Source: Hirundichthys speculiger (taxonomy: Eukaryota > Chordata > Actinopteri > Beloniformes > Exocoetidae). From it: 64,000 nt of DNA. The position numbers and the translations under genes were made by a program. The notes under the pieces are model-generated. The model saw only the letters and a program-made list of their open reading frames with translations, made no database searches and was not told the origin of the DNA. Position 1 is the first letter of the stretch, and each line of letters opens with the position of its first letter. The DNA is taken from assembly GCA_018398805.1 (NCBI GenBank), contig JAGFBZ010000737.1, positions 484,312-548,311 of the forward strand, in the 5' to 3' direction. Of this stretch, positions 1-10,860 are shown piece after piece.

Positions 1-457
1 AGCTTACGTCGTAATATCACTTAACCATTGGAATTTTATTTCACAGATAGCAAAGAGAACTTTTTAGCAGCATCACAGATCATTTTCTAAAAAGAAAAGC
101 CCTACAGGAACGGAACATCACAGAGGAGCCGACTTCTTCATACAAGCCTTCATCCACCAGCTCTGAATCTGCACCATAGGTCGCAAAGGTAGTTGCTAGC
201 GATAAGGCTAAAAAGAGGCAATACAAGGATGATGGATGGAAGCAAGCACATCACAGATGAAAAGAAGCTTTCCTGCTAAGGCCTACTCTGATGCAGTTAT
301 CGTGTTCATGTTATTTAAACAAAATAAAAGAGACGAATGCATTTACAGTCGGAGTGATGCAGTGTGGCTTTGGATTATATTTTACTCTGGGGTGTCGTAA
401 GATTTTATTCATTTATGAAAGGTGTTGTGACTGAAAAAAGGTTGAGAAAGGTTGCTC
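1..457 (+). mobile_element. Right part of a hAT-like element cut by the window edge
   Basis: The stretch ends at about 440-457 with GGTTGAGAAAGGTTGCTCTA. This resembles the terminal repeat of hAT elements of the 'tctcaacc' type, also seen at 17870-17884. It interrupts an older repeat (458-790) whose homologue at 17885-18080 has no insertion at this point. No transposase reading frame was recognised here. The left end lies outside the window. Confidence 0.4.
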
Positions 458-790
458 TAGATCATTAGGATTTTGTTGGTAGACTTTTTTTATTTTTCAT
501 AAAAACAAAAACTGGGTGACATTAATGCTCTGGCAATGGCAATAAGCTTTATTTTATTTCACATTTTTTAAGATGAAATTTACACAAAATATGTGTTACT
601 GGCAAGTGCTGATGTTAAAAGTGTTTGAACAACAAGTGTTATGGCACTTTAGTTCATATGACACCAGAACATTTAAATAAAAGTGACCTTTACATTACTT
701 TTGAATTCATCATTTGATTTTACGTATACAATCCAATTAATCGTGAATAATCAGGGAAATTATGCGATTAATCGCGATTAAAAATTTAAA
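458..790 (-). mobile_element. hAT-like repeat, copy 1 (reverse orientation)
   Basis: Read on the minus strand, this matches the outer hAT-like element at 16322-18866: the GCGATTAAT-rich end, then the stretch around AACTAAAGTG, CAAACACTTTTAACATCAGC and ACACATAT. The outermost terminal repeat (GGGCTGGGCAA) is missing here. The copy keeps a single uninterrupted AACTAAAG (minus strand, 647-654), so it is the empty site for the nested insertion at 16470-17884. Confidence 0.65.
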
Positions 791-3340
791 TTTAAAAATT
801 AAAATCATTTAGCAACTATTTAATCCAGTAAAGGGCAATCATCCATCATTTTTGTTCAAAACAATGGCGAATTAAGTTATAGGAAATACATTCCATTGGG
901 TCTTGACTCGTCTCCTCTTAAACATATGTATTTGCACAGGCAGTTATTAGATGTTATTACTCTGGATGCATCATCATTAAAAAAGCAAACCATTAAAACT
1001 CTGGAGCTATGTTATGTGTTTTCACATAACTGGCTTGCTGAATGGAAATGGACAGTTTTGTGAAGCGCTTTTAACAACCGCTACTTTTTACACGGATCTA
1101 CGAGCGGTTGAGCGATCGTTAATGATAAGTTGTGTTCCGCAGTGAACGAGCACACGCTTTTCAAGTCGGAAATACGATCTGTCATCGGGGCCTCTACGTC
1201 CGCTGTGGCTGTTGCTCCGGTAAACAGCTTGTGTGTCAGAGCCCGCGGACAGCTGCTTTATATCCGGCGTCTCTTTCGTGACGGTGAAGAGCTTTTTTTT
1301 TTTCTTCTTTTTTTTGCTGTTAGTTGCATAGACGAGCTTCTTGGAGCACAACACACAAAATCAGGTACCAGGCTTCCTTAGCTTCTGGCACCAGCTTCCA
1401 AACGGCTCTCCGTCTCCGCCCTGTTCCTCTATCCATCCCCAGCGCCACTTGAATTTTGCTTCCATTCTTCTGATTGTGGGAAGAAAAAAAACCACCGGCT
1501 CGCCTCGCCTGCGTTCAAGACCACTCAGAGATAACGTGTTTCTCTGTGTATGTGTGTGTTTTTTTTCCTGAATCAGAGTCAAACGCCGGAGATCTGACAC
1601 GGTGCCGGAATACTTTAAGCCCTGGTTTCTTGTTAACTATTGTGTTGTGTATTTTTATGAGAATATTTACCAAAACAATCCATTTTGCTGTGGAGTAGAT
1701 TCAGTGATAGGTTTTTGCATTCATCCGTCTTCAGTTTAGTCCATCTGTCAATCGCTGGGTTAGGCGCATATGTAGTTATGACTTCCGGCAAACGATGTGC
1801 ACCCAAAACATGGCCACTTTTCGCCAAATTAACTTTGTTTCTAAGTTATTGAGATATGTTTGCCTTGGTGACACATGATAAATGTGCAAAAATCATAGAA
1901 AAAAGGATTTTTTTTCTAAGATGATGGTGGATTTTGTGGCCCTCGCCACTGGCTACAAGGCAGAAAAAAAAAAACAGTAGAAATGGTCAAATTTTGGTCG
2001 CATTTGGTGACCAGTTAGTCGCCATTTTATGCCCTGGTCAATCATTTAAGCTGATCGCTCATTCTTTTCAACCAACTCTAATGCCTTTGTGGATTTAAAT
2101 TGCATTCTGCCTGTCGACATATTGTCTGACACATGAATTCGGGTTCAATGTCCAGCTTAGCTCAAGGTCAAACTGTGTTAAACTTCAGTTAATTTAGCTA
2201 TCTACCTGCATTTAGTTCATAGGTAAGTACTTAAAGGTTCCTGTCCTGATATCAACGTGGTTGGGATAGCTCCTTATTTGAGTGTCAGCCGCTGAGCGAA
2301 GCCTTCATTAAAAATTTTCCAAGATTGGAGAAACAGTCCAGAGCGAAGAAAAATAAATTTTTTGTCCTTTGAGTCTTATTAGGTGTTGAACATCCCTTTG
2401 CAGTTGGCTACTCTGAATTTCTGTAGTTGACTCCTGTTCACAAATCACATAGATGTATTTTTCTTCAAAACCAGTGTCTTCTCATTGTATTTATTATTAC
2501 GCACCAAACCCTTACTAACTAAATACATTGCTAAATAATGCAATAAATGTATAGTGGTTTTAAAAAAAAATCTAAATTCAACCATTAGCTAAAAAATTCT
2601 GAAAAAAAAACACCTGTGAGCTGTTGAAGATAGCTGTGTATGCTGACATACACATTTATACTAAATTTGGTGTCTAAATAAGGTGGAAAAAAAAAACATC
2701 TGTTTAAGATCCAGAATTTAAAATTGTCACTGTACATATACTGTTTGACTGATCTAAACAAAACTCACAGGGATTGAGAAAATAAGGGTGGACAGTGTTT
2801 TGGTAATTCTGACCTAAAATAGTAATTTAGGCATACATTGTTTAATCTGGCCCAAAACTGATGGGTATTATAGAATAGCACTGTCCATGGTGGCAGCTTG
2901 CTGCAGTAGGTCTGTCGATTTTTATGAGCTTATTGCATATTTTTAGGTGCATTTAGGTACATGGGAGCATGAGGCTTGAATTTTAACAGGACTACCTCAG
3001 TCCTTTCAGCTGTTGTGTCTCCACTTACAGTAAGAGGGCTGGTTGCATGTAAACTACCAACCCAAATCACCCTGTTGTGGCAGTGCTCCGCTTTCACTGT
3101 TTGTTTATTGTCCAATAAAGACAAGAAGACAACACTGGCAAAGACAAAGAAATAAAAGAATAAAAGCAAACTAAAATGGCAAGATAAATATCAAAGGAGA
3201 TAAATATTATTGTAGTGTTTCTATTTGCCATTTGGGTGATGCATAACAATGCCACTGATTGAGAAGAGACGACTCATACACAAAACAGGCATTAGGTGGC
3301 TGAGTGATATAAGCTCCGGCCTGCAACATAAATAACACCA
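791..3340. other. fam120c: fam120c intron, no recognised gene
   Basis: No exon with homology or convincing splice sites was found. The frames around 1088-1830 are overlapping, low-complexity and unlike known proteins. The stretch 1020-1700 is less AT-rich than its surroundings and may be a repeat I cannot name. T and A homopolymers occur at about 1290-1315, 1909-1918 and 1968-1975. Confidence 0.5.
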
Positions 3341-3344
3341 ACAC

Positions 3345-3426
3345 CGGTGTGATCCGGAAAAAATTAAAAGTTTCGATAACAGTTGCGTTTTGGCAGAGGT
3401 CTGCGCTCTAAGTGCTTTTCTAATTC
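3345..3426 (+). repeat. End fragment of the 'CTCCGCCAAGG' repeat
   Basis: GTGTGATCCGGAAAAAAT followed by GAGGTCTGCGCTCTAAGTGC matches internal and right-end parts of the longer copy at 21047-22276. It is a short diverged remnant with no coding capacity. Confidence 0.6.
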
Positions 3427-3494
3427 ACCATTTGGTCAACAGTAGTTAGCAGGTTATGTTTTATATGTCATATCAGCATCTTTTGAAAAGATTT

Positions 3495-3640
3495 TCTTGT
3501 GGCCTTTATTAGATATAGAGAAAGTAATGGCAAAAAAGGGACACAACAACATTTTACAACACTGGAAATTGAACCTACAAACCACTATATATAGTCCACC
3601 CACTTAACCACTTAACTACCTAGCAAATACTATGTAGTAC
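3495..3640 (-). repeat. Decayed tRNA-derived SINE (minus strand)
   Basis: TTGTGGCCTTTATTAGA followed by a purine-rich segment, then TGAACC and CACTTAACCACTTA, is the reverse complement of the SINE layout seen intact at 19198-19362 (tRNA-like head, CTGTCAAATAAAGGCCAC tail). The promoter boxes are degraded. Confidence 0.5.
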
Positions 3641-4019
3641 CCTAACATTATACTCATTTTTAAAATTAAGTTGCCCCATGAAATGCTGATGAGATTAGTT
3701 AGGGTACCATTCAACCAATCATCCTTCAAACATTTTTAGCCTATTCCACAGACATTGCACCACCATGCACCACAAAAGAGAAGACAAAGATAAATAGTGC
3801 CAAAATGGAAAACACTTCTCCCCCTCAAACTTACTTGGCTTTCTTTAGTTTAAATTTTTCCCATCCACCTGTCTCCTTGCATTTTTTGCTTTCCATCTTT
3901 CTGTTGACGGACACTAATGTTCATCTGCTTTGTTGGTTTTTAGGCCTATATCTGAAAAATGATCATCTTAGCGCCCCCTGCTGTTAGTTGACAGACTGAA
4001 AATTTTGGTTATTAAACAG

Positions 4020-4430
4020 GGCTGACGTCCGTAGACCGGATGGCCATTCTGGACTTTTCCAGAATGCACAGATTACCAGTCCGCCCCTGCCTTACTAATA
4101 GGGGCAGCCCAACCACCGCAGAATATTGCGTGTAAGGGGGCAGAACTCGTACTCGTCTGGGGCTTTGCAAACGCATCTTTCTTGCCGCTATGGCTTCCTC
4201 CAGTTATTCCGGTTGAAGTAGGCAGGATCACCACTTGTCTTGCAGTCAGTGTTGATCTGCTCCTTGCTGAAGTGATGGGAACATAGCCTGGAATTTCATG
4301 TGAGGTTCAGCTTGTTGATATTTTTCCCCATTTGGTTTTTACCCTCATGCTAAATCGCCACCTTCTGAGTCTGGGAGTTTGTGTGGTTTCTTCAAAGGCA
4401 TAAGTTTACATAATATGCAAAAGCCCCAAA
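4020..4430. repeat. Unclassified interspersed repeat, copy A
   Basis: The segment around AGGCAGGATCACCACTTGTC, GTGTTGATCTGCTCCTTGC, GGTTCAGCTTGTTGATATT and GTCTGGGAGTTTGTGTGG recurs in diverged form at about 6085-6250. Shared order over several hundred bases shows a dispersed repeat. No transposase or reverse transcriptase motif was read from it, so the class is open. Confidence 0.45.
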
Positions 4431-4766
4431 TACAGTGGTAAGAATTGGTTTTGACTGGTGCTGCCACTCAGTGGATACCATTTCCCCTTTTGAATTCACT
4501 ACCATTTTCTTTAACAGCCTAACATTTCTTTTTCTTCATTTTCTGTAAAGTAACAATGGATTTTCTCATTCATTTTTTACATTTGTCATTTACCATATTT
4601 GTAATAATTATTCAAGATCATTTTCAAATAAAATTAGAATAAAATTGTATTAAATGAACTATAAAACATTTATTCAGAATGGTTAGTTCATATTCTGTTT
4701 TACTGGTCAAAATTAAAAATCAGTCAAGTTATGCTGATTTTATTTATATGTAAAAATTACAAGCTT

Positions 4767-5330
4767 GATAAGATAAGATAAGATAAGATATTCCTTTATT
4801 TGTCCCACAATGGGGAAATTTACATCGATACAGCAGCAAGTGGAAATAGCAATAAAAAAGAGGAAAGGACAACAATAAAATAAGATAAAACAATAATAAA
4901 AACAAACAATAACTACAATAGATAATAAATAATAAATAATAACTCTGACTTTATTTACAAGGGATATGTTGGTAGTGATTACTACACCTGAGATAAGTTA
5001 TTGCACGTCAGTGAATATATATATGTATATTGCACACAATAGAAATAAGTCACATTGTCCATTGGGAGGGGGGTTGCTGAGAGCGGTGCTGATTGTACAG
5101 TCTCACAGCAGCAGGAAGGAAGGACCTGCGATATCACGCCTTCACACACCTGGGGTGAAGGAGTCTGTCGCTGAAGGAGCTCTCCAGTGCAGTCGGGGTG
5201 TCTTTCAAAGGATGGGAGACACTGTTCATCAGAGAGGACAGCTTAGCCATCATTCTCCTCTCTCCCACCACTTCCCCCGGGTCAAGGGGGCATCCCAGGA
5301 TGGAGCTGGCCTTCTTGAGAATCACCTAAA
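4767..5330 (-). mobile_element. LINE 3' end (CR1/L2-like), minus strand, with GATAA repeat
   Basis: A (GATAA)n tract at 4767-4792 is followed by CTTTATTTGTCCCACAATGG and then by a GC-richer part (5080-5325) typical of 3' ends of teleost CR1/L2-type LINEs in reverse orientation. A similar junction, (TAGA)n plus CTTTATTGATCCC, occurs at 10005. The coding remnant is too short and broken to translate usefully. Confidence 0.5.
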
Positions 5331-5471
5331 AACTGTTTTTTTATTTTTCTGTCCCAGGACACTTTACCACCACCTTATTGCAACAACTTAAAGTTGGCTT
5401 TTTTTCCCCCTTAGTTACAAAAAATATATGTATTTTACTAACAACACACCTCGCTTGGCTCTCTTTCACAG

Positions 5472-5719
5472 TTCCCCCTGTGATTGTCAAGGAATGGAGC
5501 AGTGGTAAGGCCAAGTCAGCACTGACACCAGAGCTGGTTCCAGCCCTGTGTTTTCGAGAGTGGACCTGTCCCAACCTACGGCGGCTGTGGTTGGGTCGTG
5601 CCAGTGAAGACCTCCAGGAGAACAAGGGCCTTCTTGGCATGCCTACGCTCTGATTGCCCAGCTCTTCTAAACCCAGCACAAGTCCCACAGCATCTGCTGC
5701 TTATGTGCTGCGTGCTCAG
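5472..5719 (+). CDS. fam120c: fam120c coding exon (first in window) with apparent 2-bp deletion
   Basis: This exon encodes the conserved block VIVKEW...TPELVPAL, FREWTCPNL(R/K)RLWLG of FAM120A/C proteins, RNA-associated scaffold-type proteins related to the PPAR-gamma coactivator FAM120B. The acceptor is TTTCACAG|TT, the donor CTCAG|GTAACA. Frame 1 reads up to GAGAACAAG (5618-5626) and then meets TGA at 5651. A second frame continues from GCCTTC as AFLACLRSD...CCVL(R), which is exactly the family sequence that should follow. Two bases are missing near 5624/5625; the family has a Met codon there. With them, all seven exons in the window form one 423-codon frame. The exon starts with two bases of a split codon and ends in phase 2. 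The surrounding conservation argues for an assembly error or a rare allele rather than a dead gene. Confidence 0.88.
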
Positions 5720-6084
5720 GTAACAATAAATACCATTTAAGTATTTGAATGTGAAAGTGCCATAGGGAGAGACAGCAGGAGACGAAATGCGTTTGAGTAT
5801 TTTTCTTATAGCAAATTTGATCTTTTCCAAGTACAAAAATAACATTACATCTTTCAACCATTGAGCGACAGTAGGTGGCGCACTTGACTTCCAATGAAGT
5901 AAAATTCACCTTTGTGCCAGCAGAAAAACAAATGCTATTATATTCTATTGGTTCTTAGTTAAATTTGCTTCTTTGTTTGGTACCCCAAATAATGCTATCA
6001 TTGCACAGGGTTGTACAGTTACTCCAAATACCTTTGACAGTACATCAAATATATTAGACCAATAGTCCGTTAACAGATGGCAAG

Positions 6085-6250
6085 AATCTCCACTTATTAC
6101 GCATCAGTGCTGATCTTTTTCTTGCAAAAAAAGTTAATAGCCTGGAACTTCTTCTAAGGTTCAGCATGTCGACATTCTTCTGCATTTTGTCACTTTACAC
6201 AAATGTCTTCTGAAACAGTGGGAGTTGTGTCGTGTTTTTTTCAAAGATGG
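6085..6250. repeat. Unclassified interspersed repeat, copy B
   Basis: This is a diverged copy of part of 4020-4430 (shared GTGCTGATCT, GGTTCAGCATGTCGACATTC and AGTGGGAGTTGTGTCGTG). Confidence 0.45.
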
Positions 6251-6300
6251 AAAAAGAATGGTTTAACAGAGACAAATTTTCAAATTTGGAAATTTTTTTA

Positions 6301-6752
6301 TGCTAAATCTGGACCAGGATACCATGGCGAAACATGGACGGGTTTTCAACGTCTTCATTTGGGCTAAATGTGGGCCAAGACAGGATGTCTAAACATGGAC
6401 GGGTTTTCAACTTCTTTTGGGCTAAATGTGGGCCAAGACAGGACCTCTAAACATGGACGGGTTTTTAACGTCTTCTTTTGGGCTAAATGTGAGCCAAGAC
6501 AGGACCTCTAAACATGGATGGGTTTTTAACGTCTTCTTTCGGGCAAATGTGGGCCAAGACAGGACGGCTAAACATGGATGGGTTTTCAACATAATCTTTT
6601 GAGCTAAATGTGGTCCAAGACAGGGCGGCTAAACAGGGACTGGTTTTCAACGTCTTCTTTTGGGCTAAATGTGGTCCAAGACAGGACGGCTTAACATGGA
6701 CGAGTTTTCAACGTCTTCTTTTTGGCTAAATAATGGCCACAACGGGCCAACC
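6301..6752 (+). repeat. Minisatellite, unit about 60 bp, about 7 copies
   Basis: The unit is GGGCTAAATGTGGGCCAAGA, then CAGGACGGCTAAACATGGAC, then GGGTTTTCAACGTCTTCTTT. It repeats head to tail with point changes and small indels; the first unit (from about 6301) and the last (to about 6752) are the most diverged. There is no open frame across the array. Confidence 0.9.
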
Positions 6753-7332
6753 TTATTTAGCCTTAAAAAAGATGTTCATGGACGTCTGGTGTTTGGTGGG
6801 TAAGGAACTTGCAGCCAAAGAAGAGCTAAACACTCCCTGATCAGGACAGCAGCGAATGGAATTAGTAGACAAAGCACAGAAGACAAATCAGTCACCAAAA
6901 AGGACACCACTTTTGCGCATTGAGAATTGAGAATTCGGGTATATAAGAATATACTCTTATTGTGCTCTGGTGAGGCAGTCAATCGGCTGTTAAACAATGC
7001 ACTAGACTACGACAGAGGTGCAAAGTGGATTTATTCTCCAAGTCGTATACAATTCAGAGAGGTCATTAACTTACATCACAGAATGCCGGATGGTTCAGGA
7101 TGATTCAGAAATGACAAATTGCCAATAGGGAACAGTTGTCTTAAGCATCACATGAAAAACATGGAGACCTTGACATAAAATGTCTAGATGCCTACATGTC
7201 AAAACTTAGCGACTTGATAGAGCCAGAACGATAAACTAAGCTGTGGCCTTCAATTGACCAGAATCTGGACCAAAAGTCATGGACTTATGAACCAGTAAGT
7301 ACAATAAGGCCCCAAAATGCAGTTTTAATATT

Positions 7333-8025
7333 ACAGGTGCATCACTTCATCTGCCTCTCTTCTTACCCTGATGCACCCATCACTCTGGAACAGGGTAAAT
7401 CTGGACTCATCAGACCACATGACCTTCTATTCCTCCAGAGTCCAATCTTTATGCTCCCTAGCAAATTGAAGCCTTTTTTTCCAGTTAGCCTCACTGATTA
7501 GTGGTTTTCTTAAGGCTACACAGCTGTTCAGTCCCAATCCCTGGAGTTCCCTTAGCATTGTGGGTGTGGAAATGTTCTTACTTTCACCATTAAACATAGC
7601 CCTGAGTTCTACTGTTGTTTTTCTTCGATTTGATCTCACCAAATGTTAAAGTGATTACCGATCACAATCATTGAGGGATTTTTTTCCGGCTACATTTCCT
7701 CCTCGAAGACAATGGTTCCCCACTATCCTTCCAGTTTTTAATAATGCATCGGACAGTTCTTAACCCAATTTTGGTAGTTTCTGCAATCTCCTTAGATTTT
7801 TTTCTCTGCATGATGCATGCCAATGATTTGACCCTTCTCTAACATCTTTTCTCCGACCATGGGACGTGTCTTTCAACATGGTTGTTTAAGAAATGAGAAG
7901 CAACTCATCGCACCAGTTGGGGTTAAATAACTTGTTGCCAGCTGAAAGATAATCGCCCATGCAGTAATTATCCAATAGGAGGCTCATACCTGTATGCGAA
8001 GTTAAATCCAGGTGGCAACTTTTTT
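7333..8025 (-). mobile_element. Tc1-like transposon remnant, minus strand
   Basis: The minus-strand frame at 7642-7427 reads NRRKTTVELRAMF, then GLGLNSCVALRKPL, then KKRLQFAREHKDW. It continues past a break as VMWSDESRFTLFQSDG (about 7425-7370), the region around the first catalytic Asp of a Tc1 DDE transposase. The 5' part (7650-8025) is non-coding by decay. The end AGTTAAATCCAGGTGGCAAC is shared with the copy at 26026-26719. Catalytic domain III is missing. Confidence 0.85.
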
Positions 8026-8917
8026 CTTCGGTGAGAAGTGTATAAACAATACCTTTCAATGCAATGTATATATATTGATATATATACGTGTATATTTTAA
8101 ATCTTGTTTATACTATTTATCCTACCTCCTCCTATTTATTCTACCTCCAGTCCCAACTTTGCTGTACTGCAGAGGCCAAGCAACAACATTTCATGGTAAA
8201 AAAAAACAAACAAAAAAAAAACAATGACAATAGTGCAATGACAGTAAAGAAAGTCTATGGCTAAGATGCCATTTAGTCAGTATCTTTTGATGAGGTGATT
8301 CAAAATTAACAAAACTTGGCACTTGTAATCTATACTTGTTATAGCTTATTTAGCAATAGTACAAATTTGTAAAATGTAATCTGTAGGGAGTGCTGCAACT
8401 CACACTGGTCAATATGTGATCAATGAATTGAGATAAACATCTGAAAGTTGGTATACTTTTATGAATATTCAGTAGTTAAAGTACTAACTCAATGCAGCTG
8501 TTCAGCCTTGGCTTGCTTTTGTTCCAAATCTGCTTGGACTCCAGTCATGAGTGCTTGTGGCTTTAATTTTGTTTTTGTTTTGTTTTTTTGTTTTTCACAC
8601 TTAATATGTCCCTAATTATTATATATTTATTTTTTCCTTTGGATTTTGTTTGTTGGAATATCACATTAAATATGTGCCAATTTTGTCTTTTTTGTTTTTT
8701 TAAAAAAAAAAAAAACTATTTGCTATTTCATCTTATCTTCATAATAGTTCACCTTCCGTCTTGCAAGTAGCACAAAATGAGTCTGTCTGAAACTTGTGGA
8801 AAAATAATCATGACTCAACTTTCCCCTCTCTGCTAGTTTGAGTCTGAGTGCACAATGACCTCAGTAGAGGAAGGTAAATCCGTTGCCACTTTATCCACCA
8901 AAAGACTTGGACGATTT

Positions 8918-9000
8918 TGTGGCCTTTATTAAGAGTAGTTAGACAGGAAAGGGTGACAGAGACAGAGAGATGTTGAAGATGCAACAATGCAATTTTTTCA
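8918..9000 (-). repeat. SINE tail remnant, minus strand
   Basis: TTTTGTGGCCTTTATTAAGA followed by AGTTAGACAGGAAAGGG is the reverse complement of the 3' half of the SINE at 19198-19362. The head is absent. Confidence 0.45.
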
Positions 9001-9443
9001 GTCTAGTCACAGCTCTGAGATTACAGTTTCTTGAATCTGCTGCTACTATTCCACACATCTGTCTCATATCTGACTTTTGCAAATTACAAAGCAAGGGGTA
9101 GCAGATAGACAATTCAAGTGGTGTGTTTTAAGCAAGGGAGAGCAAAATGGTTTTGCCGCAGTGTCATTTTTGGAAAATAATTATTTATAATTATATAATA
9201 TATATTTATAATAATAATTAAAATTGCAAACCTATAGGTGAGCATAATTTGTTTTTTTTGTTTTTTTAATTTATTCTTGTATATCTTTTAGTGCTACTGG
9301 GCAATTTTTTCTATTGTGTACAGTATTTTTCCTGTTAGAACTTACTGTTTTTAATTCACTTGTTTGCTGCTGATTTCCATCCAGCTGTACTTGATTTCTA
9401 CTGTTCCGCAAGCTTTGTTTGTTTTGTTTTTTTTCCCTCTCAG

Positions 9444-9558
9444 GTATATGATGCAGTGGCCTGGTGGAAGGATCCTTCAGAGACATGAACTAGATGCCTT
9501 CCTGGCCCAAGCTGTTTCCAGCCAGCTCTATGAGCCCGACCAGCTACAGGAGCTCAAA
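9444..9558 (+). CDS. fam120c: fam120c coding exon
   Basis: The exon encodes (R)YMMQWPGGRIL, RHELDAFLAQAVS and LYEPDQLQELK, a near-identical match to the conserved FAM120A/FAM120C core. It completes a split Arg codon from the previous exon (AG|G) and ends in phase 0. The acceptor TTTTCCCTCTCAG is strong; the donor AAA|GTGAGA is good. An ORF reading through the donor runs into a (TA)n array and is not real. The choice AVS.QLYEP over ALSPKLYEP favours the C paralogue. Confidence 0.95.
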
Positions 9559-9647
9559 GTGAGATGCCACTTCTCTCTCCATCACTCTGGGATATTTGTA
9601 GTGATCATGATCATTTATAGAATAACTTGTACTCTTAGCAGCTTTTT

Positions 9648-9652
<5 letters not shown>

Positions 9653-9728
<76 letters not shown>
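9653..9728. repeat. (TA)n microsatellite
   Basis: A nearly perfect run of about 37 TA units starts less than 100 bp downstream of the preceding fam120c exon's splice donor. Confidence 0.97.
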
Positions 9729-9731
<3 letters not shown>

Positions 9732-9854
9732 CCAGTTGGACAAGCCTAAAGCATCCTAACCAGATAGCTGAACCATTTCAAATGACTCTCTCGATATGAA
9801 GGAGCAGTGACTTCACTTTGAGTCTCTCTGGATGACTAAACTTCTCACCCCTCA

Positions 9855-10380
9855 TTGGCAGAGTCCAGTCATCCTGCAGCCACTTGAATCTAGTTCACAA
9901 TCTCATTCTTTTGGTCACGATCCACAGTTCATGACCATAGATTAGGGTAGGAACAAAGTGTTCGGTAAACAAAGAACCTTGCCTTTTGGTTCAGCTCTCT
10001 CTTTAGATAGATAGATAGATAGATGTACTTTATTGATCCCAAACTGGGAAATTGCAGTGTAGCAGCAGCAATTAAATGGCAATATAAAAACAGAAGGCAT
10101 TTACAATAAAATTATAAGACACATATAAAAAACACACAAGAGCAATAAAAATAAGTATACATAAAACAAGTAGTCCAATGAGCTGCAGGTGCAGTGAACT
10201 GAAAGGTGCACACAACAGATGGATATAGGGCCCCGCATTACTGCACACACTGCACTGATCCACCTGTCAATCTTGCGCTTCATTCTTCCTTCACCTGTGA
10301 ACAAGACCCTGAGAATCTTAAACTCCTCCACTTGAGGTTGGGTTGATAGTGCATTGCCTACGTGCAGTAGGCAACATGAC
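9855..10380 (-). mobile_element. Rex3-like LINE fragment, minus strand, split by another LINE tail
   Basis: The minus strand reads QVEEFKILRVLFTGEG and RMKRKIDRWIS at 10345-10262, and VPTLIYGHELWIVTKRMR at about 9955-9895. Both are from the C-terminal part of the reverse transcriptase, also seen at 14290-14500. Between them, 10005-10260 is a foreign insert starting with (TAGA)n and CTTTATTGATCCC. The frame is broken. Confidence 0.75.
10005..10260 (-). mobile_element. CR1/L2-like LINE 3' tail inserted in the Rex3-like fragment
   Basis: (TAGA)n is followed by TGTACTTTATTGATCCC, AACTGGGAAATTGCAGTG and a tail of related type to 4767-5330. It interrupts the reverse-transcriptase frame of the surrounding LINE, so it is the younger insertion. 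Confidence 0.6.
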
Positions 10381-10384
10381 CTCT

Positions 10385-10860
10385 TCAAGTGTTTGGATGT
10401 TTTCAACTCATCCATGATCCCCGATATGCGATAAATGGGCCAGACACCACAGTCTGAGAGACATCCCCATATAATGAGACTTGTGCCAGCATGCTTCACT
10501 GTCTTCACAGTGTGCCATGGCTTAGTATTTGGGGGTCGTCTGACAAATTGTCTGCAGCCCCTAGACCCACCCATCTTGCTTTAATTAGTCCACAAAATGT
10601 TGCACCATTTCTCTTAGGCCAGTCAGTGTGTTCTTGGGGAATTAAGTAACTTTTTTAGCATGTCATGTTTTCAACAATGGGACTTTGCAGAGGCTTCTTG
10701 CTGATAGCTTGGCTTTACTTAGGCATCTTCTACTTGTTACGGTGCTCACAGGCAACTTTAGATCTTTGATCACCCTGGAAATCATCATTGGCAGAATCTT
10801 TGCCATTTTAGGTATTCTTCCATCTATTGAAATGGTAGTTTTTCTTTTTCTTCCTCCACA
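10385..10860 (-). mobile_element. Tc1-like transposase remnant, minus strand
   Basis: The minus-strand frame from 10574 reads GGSRGCRQFVRRPPNTK, then TVKTVKHAGTSLIIWGCLS, then IYRISGIMDEL. This is the central DDE region of a Tc1 transposase around the second catalytic position. Sequence up to about 10860 is upstream transposase with stops. It is a different Tc1 subfamily from 7333-8025. Confidence 0.75.

Larger units (their letters stand above)
5720..9443 (+). other. fam120c: fam120c intron
   Basis: The intron is bounded by GTAACA and a T-rich tract ending CTCTCAG. It contains a diverged repeat at 6085-6250, a 60-bp minisatellite, a Tc1 remnant (7333-8025) and a SINE remnant near 8918. The stretches 5760-6080, 6760-7330 and 8030-8900 show nothing I recognise beyond AT-rich low complexity. 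Confidence 0.7.

Noticed and set aside
1088..1830. Several overlapping ORFs near the window start
   Set aside because: Both strands are open by chance in a GC-balanced stretch with homopolymers; no domain, no splice support.
6301..6752. CRISPR-like array of 60-bp units
   Set aside because: The repeats are contiguous with no unique spacers and the genome is vertebrate.
9364..9759. 131-residue ORF containing a fam120c exon and a Tyr-Ile run
   Set aside because: Only 9444-9558 is coding; both ends are introns and the run is a (TA)n microsatellite.
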